The notes below the pieces were generated by a model that saw only the letters and a list, made by a program, of their open reading frames with translations, had not been told where the DNA came from and ran no database searches. 64,000 bases of DNA from Lautropia dentalis (lineage in GTDB: Bacteria; Pseudomonadota; Gammaproteobacteria; Burkholderiales; Burkholderiaceae_E). Positions 1 to 8,658 of this stretch are shown here, one piece after another (the stretch's first letter is position 1; every line of letters begins with the position of its first letter). Where the stretch lies: assembly GCF_003892345.1 (NCBI RefSeq), contig NZ_RRUE01000002.1:1125655-1189654 (forward strand), in the 5' to 3' direction. The position numbers were made by a program, and so were the translations under genes.

Positions 1-2
1 TC

Positions 3-155
3 GGCCGCTGGCCGTCCGATCCGCAGTTTCCCGGATCGGCCTGGTCACCCGTGGTGCGGCCGGATGGTTCGCCGGAACAGCAGGCCGTGGCTGCCCGGGT
101 GGCCGAACGGCTGCCTGCCTTCCGGCAGTGGCTGGTGCAGCAGCTGGTCGCATGA
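3..155 (+). CDS. C-terminal end of an unidentified protein (partial)
   Basis: An open frame without stops runs in from the left edge and ends at TGA 153-155, giving 50 residues. The end is hydrophilic and helical (ARVAERLPAFRQWLVQQLVA), like the last helix of a globular enzyme. It stops 34 bp before the convergent lipoprotein gene. I cannot assign a family from so short a tail. The codon choice is GC-rich like the rest of the window, which favours real coding sequence. Confidence 0.5.
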   Translation, partial: GRWPSDPQFPGSAWSPVVRPDGSPEQQAVAARVAERLPAFRQWLVQQLVA

Positions 156-189
156 GCCAGAGCGGCCCCCGGCTGGCATGGCAGCGAGA

Positions 190-738
190 TCAGTTCACCT
201 GCACGCAGCGGTACAGCAGCGGGCCGTCGACCACTTCGTTCACGCCGGCTTCATTGACCAGACCGGCAATGATGGCCTCATTGCGCTTGCTGTGCCACGA
301 GAAGCCCTTGTGTTTGGCCGACAGGGCGTCGGAGGTGGTGTAGCGCGAGCCCGAGGCGGCCGGACCTTCGTTCAGCGTGTAGACCTTGCTGGCGAAGGTC
401 AGTTCGACCACGGCATCACCTGCCTGGCCTTCGGGCGGCATCTTGTAGGTGGCCAGCACGTCTTCGGTGCGGACCAGCCCCAGAGCCTGCGCCTCCTTGG
501 TCGGCACGCAGCTCATCGTCATCGTGGCCGTGGTGACCAGGTTGCTGGCCGGGGGCATCTGGGCGGCGTTTTTGGTGGACTGGTCCGGCTGCGTGGCCCC
601 GGCCATGGCATCGTGGCCCTCATGCGAAGGCTGCGGTGAGGGCGACGACATGGTGTTGCAGGCGGCCAGCAGCAGGGCCGCCGCGACGGTGGTGGCGCCG
701 GCGCTCAGGCGGGTGGACAGGGAAGGACGTTTGAACAT
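190..738 (-). CDS. MliC-like lysozyme inhibitor lipoprotein
   Basis: This encodes a 182-residue predicted lipoprotein. The N terminus has a basic stretch, a hydrophobic core and a lipobox (LLLAAC), then a Ser/Pro/His linker. The C-terminal domain resembles the MliC fold (membrane-bound inhibitor of c-type lysozyme): it starts at a Cys (MTMSCVPT), holds the pattern ASGSRY followed by a Trp motif (GFSWHSKRNEAII), and closes with a Cys (LLYRC), as in the MliC disulfide. The start at 738 was chosen over an in-frame ATG 17 codons upstream because it has AAGGAG at the right distance and leads straight into the signal peptide. MliC proteins protect peptidoglycan from lysozyme in the outer membrane or periplasm. 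The similarity is weak, so another small lipoprotein family is possible. Confidence 0.6.
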   Translation of the reverse strand: MFKRPSLSTRLSAGATTVAAALLLAACNTMSSPSPQPSHEGHDAMAGATQPDQSTKNAAQMPPASNLVTTATMTMSCVPTKEAQALGLVRTEDVLATYKMPPEGQAGDAVVELTFASKVYTLNEGPAASGSRYTTSDALSAKHKGFSWHSKRNEAIIAGLVNEAGVNEVVDGPLLYRCVQVN

Positions 739-846
739 GGAGAAACTCCTTGCAGGGAATGCCAGAGTGGCATGTGGTGTGCTGCCCATGCTGTCTTGCC
801 GGCCGTGCCTGAGTACGGCGGTCTGTCAGCACACGGCGGGAACCCT

Positions 847-914
847 CGCGGGGACGAATGAGTCCATGACACGCTTCAGGGGTCTGCGCGGGGACGCACA
901 CGTCCATGACACGC
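847..914 (-). repeat. Two tandem copies of a dispersed box of about 28 bp
   Basis: Units 847-874 and 885-914 are direct repeats. On the minus strand both read GCGTGTCATGGAC, then a variable 5-6 bases, then CGTCCCCGCG. The same box recurs singly at 1044-1068, 10306-10334, 16431-16467, next to the inverted-repeat elements near 25.8 kb, and as a palindrome at 44087-44118. They lie in the gap of about 445 bp upstream of the MliC-like gene, which otherwise holds no gene that I can support. Confidence 0.55.
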
Positions 915-1043
915 TCGGGGCATCAAGATTAACAGAGTCTGCGTGCCGCATTGCCGACCGTTCGTCTGTTCGTTCCCGGCTGCCATGCGGTCCAGCCACG
1001 TCGTGCGGCGGGGCAGGGGAAGAGTTGTCGTATCCTAGTGTGT

Positions 1044-1160
1044 GTTATGGACTCATTCGTCCCTCCGCCCCCTTTGGGCGTGCAGGACAGGGCGGCAGGG
1101 CTGCAGAATCCTCAAGGGCTTCAGGTCGCTGCCAGCACGGTCATGCATGCCGGAAAGGGG
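1044..1160 (+). repeat. MITE-like inverted-repeat element with flanking box
   Basis: The dispersed box at 1044-1068 (ATGGACTCATTCGTCCC) is followed at 1069-1160 by an element with imperfect terminal inverted repeats. The left end reads CCCCTTTGGGCGTGCAGGAC and the right end, read backwards, starts CCCCTTTCCGGCATGCATGA. The interior matches the element at 48807-48897 (opposite orientation) at roughly 70 percent by eye, including a shared GCAGAATCCTCA. It ends 23 bp before the DUF971 gene, so it may form the 5' untranslated region of that transcript. Confidence 0.6.
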
Positions 1161-1183
1161 CGCAGGGGCGTGCCTCTCGAATC

Positions 1184-1648
1184 ATGGCCGGTCTGACGCC
1201 CAATACACCTACTCCCACCAATATCGTCGTTCACGCCCGCTCGCGCGAGCTGGTGGTCGATTTCAGCGACGGCGCGTCCTTTCACTACAGTTTCGAGTTC
1301 CTGCGGGTGAATTCGCCCTCGGCCGAGGTGCAGGGGCATTCGCCGGATCAGGCGGTGCTGCAGTATGGCAAGCAGAACGTCACCATCACCGACATCGAAC
1401 CGGTGGGCCATTACGCCATCCAGCCCACGTTCAGCGATGGACACGCTTCCGGTATCTACTCCTGGGACTATCTCTACCGTATCGGTCGTGATCATGACCG
1501 GATCTGGGCCGAATACCTGACCGACATCCAGACACGCGGATTGAGCCGTACGGGCAATGAGGCGCCTCCTCCCCCGAAGAAATCCGGCTGTGGCGGCGGT
1601 GGTTGTGGTGGTGGCCATGGTCATGGCGGGGGCGGCTGCGGCGGGTGA
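1184..1648 (+). CDS. DUF971 (GBBH-like N-terminal domain) protein
   Basis: This encodes 154 residues. The domain spans about residues 12-115 and has the usual sequence of this small family (SRELVVDFSDGASFHYSFEF, then YAIQPTFSDGHASGIYSWDYL), which is related to the N-terminal zinc domain of gamma-butyrobetaine hydroxylase. The C terminus is a Gly/Cys/His-rich tail (GGGGCGGGHGHGGGGCGG) that could bind metal. In many Burkholderiales this gene directly precedes ubiE, as here, 354 bp upstream. Its biochemical role is not established; a link to ubiquinone synthesis or iron handling rests on context. The start chosen is the ATG just before the domain, since the upstream frame is repeat sequence. Confidence 0.8.
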   Translation: MAGLTPNTPTPTNIVVHARSRELVVDFSDGASFHYSFEFLRVNSPSAEVQGHSPDQAVLQYGKQNVTITDIEPVGHYAIQPTFSDGHASGIYSWDYLYRIGRDHDRIWAEYLTDIQTRGLSRTGNEAPPPPKKSGCGGGGCGGGHGHGGGGCGG

Positions 1649-2002
1649 GCCTGTCTGAACCCATGCGGCAGTCGGCGTGGCGGGGCGGGCAGACATGTCC
1701 ATGATGGCCGTTCCTGCCGATGGACCGTCGGGACGCTGAACATCCGTATGCGTTGAGGGGTATGCACGGGCATGCCCCAGCCGGCCTTGCGGCCGGTCAA
1801 GCAGCGCGGGACGGGTTGGCGTAATATCCGGGCTGTATGCATGCCGGCTGCAGGGGCTTTGCCTGTGGCCGCTGCGCCGTGCCTGCCTGCCGGGTACGGT
1901 TCAGGGCGGGTGTCCATGGCCTGTGTTCATGGCTGTACATCCGCGCCACCGTCTGCCGTTTCTTCGCATTGCCAGGCCATTCCGTCGTTTCAGGAGTTTC
2001 CC

Positions 2003-2743
2003 GTGTCCGACACCCAGCAGAAAACCCACTTTGGTTACCAGCAGGTCGATGCCGCCGAAAAGGCCGGCCGGGTGCGCGGCGTGTTCGACTCCGTGGCCAG
2101 CCGCTACGACCTGATGAACGACCTGATGTCCGGCGGTCTGCACCGGGTCTGGAAGCATTTCACGGTGGGGCAGGCGGCACTGCGTCCCGGCATGCGGGTG
2201 CTCGATCTGGCCACCGGCAGCGGGGACCTGGCCCGTGCCATGGCCCGCAAGCCCGGCGTGGAGGTGTGGATGACCGACATCAACGCCGCCATGCTCGACG
2301 TGGGCCGCGACCGGGCGCTCAACGACGGCCTGTCGCTGCCCACCGTGCAGTGTGATGCCGAGCGGCTGCCATTCCCCGACAAACACTTCGACCGCGTCAC
2401 GCTGGCCTTCGGCCTGCGCAACATGACCAACAAGGACGTGGCCCTGAAGGAAATCCACCGCGTCCTCAAGCCCGGTGGCAAGGCGCTGGTGCTGGAGTTC
2501 TCGAAGGTGTGGGAGCCGCTGCGCCGTCCGTACGATGCCTTCTCCTTCAACGTCATCCCGGCCATCGGCAAGCTGGTCACCAACGACGCCGACAGCTACC
2601 GCTACCTGGCCGAGTCCATCCGCATGCACCCCGATCAGGAAACGCTGGCGCAGATGTTCCGTGACGCCGGCTTTGGTCAGGTGCGTTACTTCAACATGAC
2701 GGCGGGCGTCGTGGCCCTGCATCAGGGCGTGCGGCTGAACTGA
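2003..2743 (+). CDS. ubiE: Ubiquinone/menaquinone C-methyltransferase UbiE
   Basis: UbiE methylates the ring carbon of demethylubiquinol-type (2-methoxy-6-polyprenyl-benzoquinol) and demethylmenaquinol intermediates using S-adenosylmethionine. The 246-residue protein has the family length and motifs: [16 protein letters not shown] at 29-43, SAM motif [13 protein letters not shown] near 66-77, and the later [17 protein letters not shown] and HRVLKPGG blocks. The start is a GTG at 2003: CAGGAG lies 6 bases upstream and the protein then begins at the conserved N terminus, whereas the upstream frame has no homology. It sits between the DUF971 gene and the Tim44-like gene, the usual betaproteobacterial order. 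Confidence 0.95.
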   Translation: MSDTQQKTHFGYQQVDAAEKAGRVRGVFDSVASRYDLMNDLMSGGLHRVWKHFTVGQAALRPGMRVLDLATGSGDLARAMARKPGVEVWMTDINAAMLDVGRDRALNDGLSLPTVQCDAERLPFPDKHFDRVTLAFGLRNMTNKDVALKEIHRVLKPGGKALVLEFSKVWEPLRRPYDAFSFNVIPAIGKLVTNDADSYRYLAESIRMHPDQETLAQMFRDAGFGQVRYFNMTAGVVALHQGVRLN

Positions 2744-3172
2744 TCACCAGGGCCGTCGAATCCGGTGCCCCTGCCGTGTGAGGGTGTCCGGATTGTTTCA
2801 GCGTACCTGCGGTAGCAGGGTGCTACGGTGGCAGGGGTACCTCGCCGTTGGTGGCCTGGCGGCAGGTGGCTGACGGATTGTGGTTGTTCCCCTGATTTTG
2901 TGCCTTGCGCCGGCCTGCTTGTCCCGTGCGTGACGGCCGGCATGCAGGCGCCTGTCGGACGGCCTTTCAGCGGCAACGGTCTTCCCGCATTGTGATTTTT
3001 GCCGGGCCGTTGTATTTTGCGGCTGCGTCCCCATCTGCGGGACGGATGGCCGCCGTGCGTTCGCCTGTGTTGCCGGCCTGTTCCGGGCAGATGAGCGTCC
3101 GTTTTCGGTCGTTCATTGCCAAGATTCCCCATTGCCCAACCCACTTTTGTCAGATTGGACAGAGGAACTTCC
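2744..3172 (+). other. Intergenic region, ubiE to Tim44-like gene
   Basis: These 429 bp have no convincing gene. I see no strong terminator or consensus promoter. An AGAGGAAC ribosome-binding site immediately precedes the Tim44-like start. Confidence 0.4.
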
Positions 3173-4156
3173 ATGAAGAAATTTTTGATGATGCTGATGG
3201 TCGTGCTCGCCAGCTCGGTCATGTTCATGACCGATTCGGCCGAAGCCGCCCGCATGGGTGGCGGCCGCAGCGTCGGTCGTCAGAACAGTACGGTGCAGCG
3301 CGCCGCGCCTGCCCAGCAGAACGCCTATGGTCGCCAGCAGGGCGCCGCTGCCCAGCAGCAGAATGGCCGTCGTCCCGGCTTCGGCATGGGGCTGCTGGGG
3401 GGGCTGGCCGCCGGTCTGGGCCTGAGCGCCCTGGCCAGCGCCTTCGGCCTGGGAGAGGGCTCGGGCGTCTTCCTGCTGATGCTGCTGCTGGCTGCCGGGG
3501 CGTTCATCGCCTTCCGCATGTACAGCCAGCGCATGGCCCAGCAGCGAACGGCCGGTGCAGGGGCCGGGGCTGGTAATGGTCAGGCCGGCCTGCGCAATGC
3601 GCTGGGTGGCGGCGGTCTGGATGCCATGCTGCGCCAGAACGGCGCACAGAATGGCCAGGCCGGTTTCCCCGGTGCTGCCGCCCAGGGGGGCGCCGGCAGC
3701 ATGGCCCAGGGCAGCGCTTTTGGTGATGCAGCCGCGCAGAACGGTCCGCAGGGCGTGGGTGGCTACACGGCCGCCATGCAGGTGCCGGCCGGTTTCGACA
3801 CCGAGGGCTTCGTGCGCCAGGCCAAGGTGCAGTTCGTGCGCCTGCAGGCTGCGTTCGATGCGAAGAACAGCGACGATCTGCGCGAGTTCACCTCGCCCGA
3901 AATGTTTGCCGAACTGAACGTCGACATGATGCAGCGCGGTGATGCACCGCAGACTACCGAGGTGGTCGAGCTGAATGCCGAGCTGCTGGGCATGCACCAG
4001 GATGGTGCCATGCAGGTGGTCAGCGTGCATTTCAGCGGCCTGATCCGTGAAGAGCCCAACACGCCGGCGCAGCCCTTTGCCGAGGTCTGGAACTTCTCGC
4101 GTCCGGCCTCCGGGGCTTCCGGCTGGGTGCTGGCCGGCATTCAGCAGCTGAACTGA
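3173..4156 (+). CDS. Tim44-like domain protein, secreted or membrane-anchored
   Basis: This 327-residue protein begins with a cleavable-type signal (MKKFLMMLMVVLASSVMF) followed by the family hallmark AEAARMGGGRSVGRQ. A glycine-rich and then strongly hydrophobic stretch (about 80-125) predicts one or two membrane segments. The Tim44-like domain occupies about 200-327 and ends in SGWVLAGIQQLN. The ATG at 3173 has AGAGGAAC upstream. The family is widespread next to ubiE in Burkholderiales; its function is unknown, although the fold is shared with the mitochondrial import protein Tim44. Gln/Ala/Gly-rich linkers (37-75, 115-190) are longer than usual for the family, as far as I recall. Confidence 0.85.
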   Translation: MKKFLMMLMVVLASSVMFMTDSAEAARMGGGRSVGRQNSTVQRAAPAQQNAYGRQQGAAAQQQNGRRPGFGMGLLGGLAAGLGLSALASAFGLGEGSGVFLLMLLLAAGAFIAFRMYSQRMAQQRTAGAGAGAGNGQAGLRNALGGGGLDAMLRQNGAQNGQAGFPGAAAQGGAGSMAQGSAFGDAAAQNGPQGVGGYTAAMQVPAGFDTEGFVRQAKVQFVRLQAAFDAKNSDDLREFTSPEMFAELNVDMMQRGDAPQTTEVVELNAELLGMHQDGAMQVVSVHFSGLIREEPNTPAQPFAEVWNFSRPASGASGWVLAGIQQLN

Positions 4157-4271
4157 TGGCTGACTGACGTCGGTGTGGTCCGCTGGCCGGGTTTTTGGCC
4201 GGCCGGCGCCATTTTCTGTCCGCATGGATGCTGCCCGGCGGGGATGCGCAGGTGCCGTGAAGGGCAGAATC

Positions 4272-4277
4272 TATAAT
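4272..4277 (+). promoter_or_regulatory. Candidate -10 element for ubiJ
   Basis: TATAAT occurs in an AT-rich patch 41 bp upstream of the ubiJ start. No good -35 hexamer is present at normal spacing, so this is a weak call. Confidence 0.35.
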
Positions 4278-4317
4278 CTTTGTCATTCAGGAACCAAACC
4301 GCGCGAGCGCGCCTGCC

Positions 4318-5112
4318 ATGCTCCAGATTCCTCTTCCCCTTGCCCAGCTGGTGCTGTCGGCCATCAACCATGTCTCCCGCCAGCAGTTCTGGCTGCGTGA
4401 CGTGATGGCGCCTCATGCCGGCCGGGTGGTGCGCATCCATGTGCTGCCACCGTCGCCCGAGCCCGACGATGCGCCGTTCAGCACCCGTCGGCGCAACCGT
4501 GCCCGAACCTCGAAGACCGGGCAAACACCGGCGGGCCGCTCCTATGCGTCCTACCTGGCTGTTGATGCTGCGGCGACGCCGGGGGCAGGGCAGGCTGCTT
4601 CAGCCGGTGCTGCCGGAAAGGACGGTGCACCCTCACCGCTGGGGTTGCCGTCGCTGCAGACCGATGCCCGGATCGGGGCCGATGGCTCACTGTCGGCCGT
4701 CTCGGGCGAGGAGCCATCCGTAGTCCTGACGGCCAGACCGACGGTCGATGCGGTCTTTCGTGCCATGCGCGAAGGGCCGATGGCGCTGGGGGCAACGCTG
4801 CGCATCGAGGGTGACGCCATGCTCGCCCAGGCGCTGGGCGAGGTGGCACGGGCGATGAACTGGGACGTGGAAGAAGATCTCAGTCGCGTGGTGGGCGATG
4901 CGGCCGCGCACCGGGCCGGCCAGTTCCTGCGCGATGCCCGGGGGCATGCGGCCGAGGCTGGCAGCCGGCTGCGCGATGCCCTTACCGATCACCTGTCGTC
5001 GGAAAGCGGGGTGCTGGTGTCGCGCCCCGAGTTCGAGGCATGGCGTGATGACGTGCAGAGCCTGACCGAGCGGATGGAGCGGCTGGAAAAGCAGACGCCG
5101 TCGTCACACTGA
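4318..5112 (+). CDS. ubiJ: Ubiquinone biosynthesis accessory factor UbiJ (SCP2 domain)
   Basis: UbiJ is a lipid-binding accessory protein of the soluble Ubi complex in aerobic ubiquinone synthesis. The N terminus (MLQIPLPLAQLVLSAINHVS) fits the family, an SCP2-type segment lies at about 140-185 (REGPMALGATLRIEGDAML), and the protein closes with the typical helix DDVQSLTERMERLEK. At 264 residues it is longer than usual (about 200) because of an Ala/Gly/Pro-rich insertion at about 55-125. In most relatives ubiB follows directly; here the next gene is a convergent asparaginase and ubiB is not in the window. Confidence 0.85.
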   Translation: MLQIPLPLAQLVLSAINHVSRQQFWLRDVMAPHAGRVVRIHVLPPSPEPDDAPFSTRRRNRARTSKTGQTPAGRSYASYLAVDAAATPGAGQAASAGAAGKDGAPSPLGLPSLQTDARIGADGSLSAVSGEEPSVVLTARPTVDAVFRAMREGPMALGATLRIEGDAMLAQALGEVARAMNWDVEEDLSRVVGDAAAHRAGQFLRDARGHAAEAGSRLRDALTDHLSSESGVLVSRPEFEAWRDDVQSLTERMERLEKQTPSSH

Positions 5113-5267
5113 GGGGGCTGGTGAAAAAGCAGACGCAGTCGCAGGACCGGGCGCAGGACAGGATGTCTAGTCCTGGCTGCGCATGCTGACCTGTTTGCAC
5201 AGGGATTCGCCGCCAGTGCGGCGGGGGACAACAGACCTGTGATGCGCACTAAGGCCCGTGATGCTCA

Positions 5268-6677
5268 CTATGGCCGGAATCGCTCGAACACGGCCTGAAT
5301 GGCCTGTTCGTCGCGCAGCCCGGCGGCCAGGCAGAGCTGCAGCAGAATCCGCGCCTTTGGCGCATCCAGCCAGCCTGCGGTGACGAAGCCCAGGGCATCG
5401 TCACTGTGCTCGGGGCGTGCCTCGGTGTTGCGGGGCACATAACCGGCCGGTACGCGGGTAGCCCGCACCACCATCACACCCTGCTGCCGGGCGGCGGCCA
5501 GTGCGGCGCGCACGGGCGCCGGCATGGTGCCGATGCCGGTTCCGGCCAGCACCAGGCCGGCATGGCCGCGCTGTACCAGCCAGTCCACGAGGGCCGGGTC
5601 GGCATCCACGTACTGCGGCACGAGGGCTATGCGGGGGAGCGTGCCGGTCTGGTCGGCGGGCTGTCCCTGGCTGGCGAACGGCTCTTGAGCGGTGAACGGC
5701 TTCTGGACGGTGAACTGACCCTGGTCGGTGTGCCGTTCCTGGCCGGTGGGCTGTTCTTGGCGGGGGAGCTGTCCCTGGCTGGGGAGCTGTCCCTGGCTGG
5801 CAGACTGGCCCTGAACCGCGGGCTGGTCCGGACCTGAAAACGGGGCAACGCCAGGACTGGTGAACATGCCAAGGTCAAGACCGGCAAACAGCCCCTGCCA
5901 GCCGGTGGCGGCCGCCAGGACTTCGGGGGCAGCCCAGCGTGGCACATCGCCTTCCAGCCATCCCACCGGGGCGCCGAAGCGCTGGCCGAAGGCGTCGGTC
6001 TGATTGGCATGTGCCTTGAACACGGCGTCTGGACGCAGGATTTTGCCGGCAAACTGCACGAATGCCCCGCCGATACCGGCTGCCCGGGCTGCCAGTGCAA
6101 AACGGCAGGCGTCGTACAGATTGGCCGGGCCGTCCGCGCTCAGTGCCGTGGCAGGACGCATGGCGCCGGTGAGTATGACGGGCCGGTCCGGTGGCAGCAC
6201 CAGTGAGAGGAAGAAGGCTGTTTCTTCCAGGGTGTCGGTGCCGTGGGTGATGACGATGGCATCTGCCGCCCGCGAGGCGCTCTGCCACGCCCGCACCCGC
6301 GCCAGCAGCTGCAGCCAGTGGGCGCTGTCCATCTGCTCGCTGGGAATCGAGAACACCTGCTCCGAGGCCAGCTGTCTGTCGGGAACCAGGGCCGCCAGAC
6401 CGGGGACCGAGGCCAGAATCTCGCCGATGGGCAGCGCACCGGCCTGATAGCCGGTGGCACTGCCAGCCGAGGCGGCCGCTCCGGCAATGGTGCCGCCCGT
6501 GCCGAGGATCAGCAGGGCGGTGGGGCCGGATACGCCAGCGGTCGCAGCGTCGGCATGGTCGACCGTGACTGCATGCGCGGCAGGGGCTGCATGGGTGGCC
6601 GGGACTGCATGTGCGGCCGGCGTGGCCGGATGGTCCTGGTGAAGGGCAGGGGCACGGGAAGCTGACACGTCGGACAT
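5268..6677 (-). CDS. L-asparaginase with Gln-rich insertion
   Basis: The protein hydrolyses L-asparagine to aspartate and ammonia. Both catalytic threonine motifs are present (LGTGGTIAG near 58-66 and HGTDTLEET further on), as is the lysine of the FAGKI motif. At 469 residues it is well above the usual 320-350. About 50 residues of Ala/His/Thr-rich sequence precede the catalytic domain, and a hydrophilic Gln/Pro/Ser repeat of roughly 70 residues (repeated SQGQLP units, encoded by 18-bp direct repeats near 5765-5800) separates the two lobes. No Shine-Dalgarno is evident before ATG 6677, so the start is uncertain. No classical signal peptide is seen, so type I (cytoplasmic) is more likely. Confidence 0.85.
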   Translation of the reverse strand: MSDVSASRAPALHQDHPATPAAHAVPATHAAPAAHAVTVDHADAATAGVSGPTALLILGTGGTIAGAAASAGSATGYQAGALPIGEILASVPGLAALVPDRQLASEQVFSIPSEQMDSAHWLQLLARVRAWQSASRAADAIVITHGTDTLEETAFFLSLVLPPDRPVILTGAMRPATALSADGPANLYDACRFALAARAAGIGGAFVQFAGKILRPDAVFKAHANQTDAFGQRFGAPVGWLEGDVPRWAAPEVLAAATGWQGLFAGLDLGMFTSPGVAPFSGPDQPAVQGQSASQGQLPSQGQLPRQEQPTGQERHTDQGQFTVQKPFTAQEPFASQGQPADQTGTLPRIALVPQYVDADPALVDWLVQRGHAGLVLAGTGIGTMPAPVRAALAAARQQGVMVVRATRVPAGYVPRNTEARPEHSDDALGFVTAGWLDAPKARILLQLCLAAGLRDEQAIQAVFERFRP

Positions 6678-7054
6678 GGCAACAAAGGAGGGAGACAAAC
6701 AGCCGGAAAGATGGGGAAGGCCGCCATACAAGACCTGCCGAACCGGGAGGCGCAATGATAGCGGCCCCGGCGCGTCACAGGACAGCCCCTGTCCGGGTTG
6801 CTCCGCCGGTTGCCAGTGCCCATGCGGAGGAGTGCCCATGCCGGCCGATACCCAACGAACCGCCCCGCCTTCGCACCTCCGCCCGCTTCCCCCGAAAATT
6901 CTGCCCCCATGCCGAAGCCCCTGGCCGATTCGTAGTACATTTCACGCAAACAACACAGACCGGGTGCCCCCTGCGTTGGGGCGAATGGCCGCATGGCATG
7001 GCGCCTTGTTCTGTTCCCGCGGTGTCCCAGGAAGCCGCATCTCAAGGAACCTCC

Positions 7055-8500
7055 ATGTCCCGTCACGCCCCGGATACTTTCCTTGGCCACCCCCGGCCGC
7101 TGGGCACGCTGTTTCATATCGAGTTGTGGGAACGGTTCTCGTTCTATGGGATGCAGAGCATTCTGCTCATCTACCTGTACTACTCGGTTCGCAGTGGGGG
7201 GCTGGGCATCGATCAGGGGCTGGCCGGCAGCATCACGGGCGTTTACGGTGGCAGTGTGTATCTGGCCACCATTCTGGGCGGCTGGCTGGCCGACCGGGTG
7301 CTGGGGCCGGAGCGCACGCTCTTCTATTCCGGCGTGGTGGTCATGCTGGGGCACGTGGTGCTGGCGCTGGTGCCGGCGGTGGCAGGGCTGATCGTCGGGC
7401 TGGTGTTCATCGCGCTGGGCAGCGGGGGGGTGAAGTCTTCGGCCAGCACCATGCTGGGTTCGCTGTACGAAGAAGAGAACCTCCGGTCGCTGCGGGACGC
7501 CGGCTTCTCGCTCTTCTATCTGGCCGTCAACATCGGGGCGCTGTTCGGTCCGCTGCTGACCGGGCTGGCCCAGGTGCATGCCAGTTTCCATGCCGGTTTC
7601 GGGCTGGCGGCCATCGGCATGGCGGTGGGCCTGTGGCGCTACGGCCGGGACCGCAGCGCGCTGCCGCACCAGCCACCGCCCAATCCGCTCACGCCGGCAC
7701 ACCGCAACCGGGCCATCCTGACGGGCGTGCTGCTGCTGGCCGTGCTGGCGCTGGTGGTGGGGACGGGGCTGGTCAACGACGGCAATTTTTCCGACGTGAT
7801 GCTGGGCATCAACGGTGTGGCCGTGCTCAGCTACTTTGGCTGGATGCTGTTCGGCTCGGCGTTTTCCAATACCGAAAAACGGCACGTGTGGGCCTGGGTG
7901 CCGCTCTTTCTGGCCTGCTGCGTGTTCTGGATGCTGTGGGGGCAGATCTTCACGGCGCTGGTGGTGTACTTCGACGAGGAAGTGCCGCGCGTCCTGTATG
8001 GCTTCGAGGTGCCGGTGGCCTGGGGCGCCTCGCTGCAGAGCGTCTGGGTGCTCCTGCTCTCCGGCTCGATGGCCACGCTCTGGACCTGGCTGGGCCGCCG
8101 CCAGCCGCACACGCCCATGAAGTTCGCGCTGTCGCTGTTCGTCATGGCGCTGGGCTACTACTGCTTCGTGCCCTATACGCGCTCCGGTGAGCCGATGTCG
8201 ATCTGGGTGTTCGCCCTGGCGCTGATGATCCTGACGGTGGCCGAGCTGCTGATCTCGCCCATCGCTACCTCCTTTGCCACCAAGATTGCCCCCAAACCCT
8301 TCCGCACGCAGGCAGTGGCGGTGAGTTTCCTGTCGCTGTCGCTGGGCTTCACGGCCAGCGGCGCCATGTTCGATACGCTGTACGACCCCAAGGCACAGGC
8401 CGATTTCTACCTGCTGCTGGTGGTCTGCAGCCTGGTGGCCGGCGTGGCCCTGCTGGTGCTGGTTCCCATGCTCAACCGCATGCTGAAGGACGTGGACTAG
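7055..8500 (+). CDS. POT family proton-coupled peptide transporter, copy 1
   Basis: This encodes 481 residues with about 12-14 membrane segments. The POT/PTR signature ELWERFSFYGMQSILLIYL near residue 25 includes the ExxER proton-coupling motif. Such proteins import di- and tripeptides with protons across the inner membrane. The ATG at 7055 has AAGGAAC upstream. A second gene of identical length follows 158 bp downstream and is strikingly similar along its whole length, so this is a tandem duplication. The family is close to the Dtp transporters of enterobacteria. Confidence 0.9.
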   Translation: MSRHAPDTFLGHPRPLGTLFHIELWERFSFYGMQSILLIYLYYSVRSGGLGIDQGLAGSITGVYGGSVYLATILGGWLADRVLGPERTLFYSGVVVMLGHVVLALVPAVAGLIVGLVFIALGSGGVKSSASTMLGSLYEEENLRSLRDAGFSLFYLAVNIGALFGPLLTGLAQVHASFHAGFGLAAIGMAVGLWRYGRDRSALPHQPPPNPLTPAHRNRAILTGVLLLAVLALVVGTGLVNDGNFSDVMLGINGVAVLSYFGWMLFGSAFSNTEKRHVWAWVPLFLACCVFWMLWGQIFTALVVYFDEEVPRVLYGFEVPVAWGASLQSVWVLLLSGSMATLWTWLGRRQPHTPMKFALSLFVMALGYYCFVPYTRSGEPMSIWVFALALMILTVAELLISPIATSFATKIAPKPFRTQAVAVSFLSLSLGFTASGAMFDTLYDPKAQADFYLLLVVCSLVAGVALLVLVPMLNRMLKDVD

Positions 8501-8658
8501 ACTTTCTCGCCCCGGGGCAGATCATGGTCTGTCACCGGTTTTCATCAACCTCAGATACAGGCCCCGCGTGCAGTCGGCCCCGGCGTCCCCCGGCAGGACA
8601 CGGCCCCTCTGCACGCCGAACAGGTTTTCACCTGGCGGGCCATCACAGGAGACTTCCC

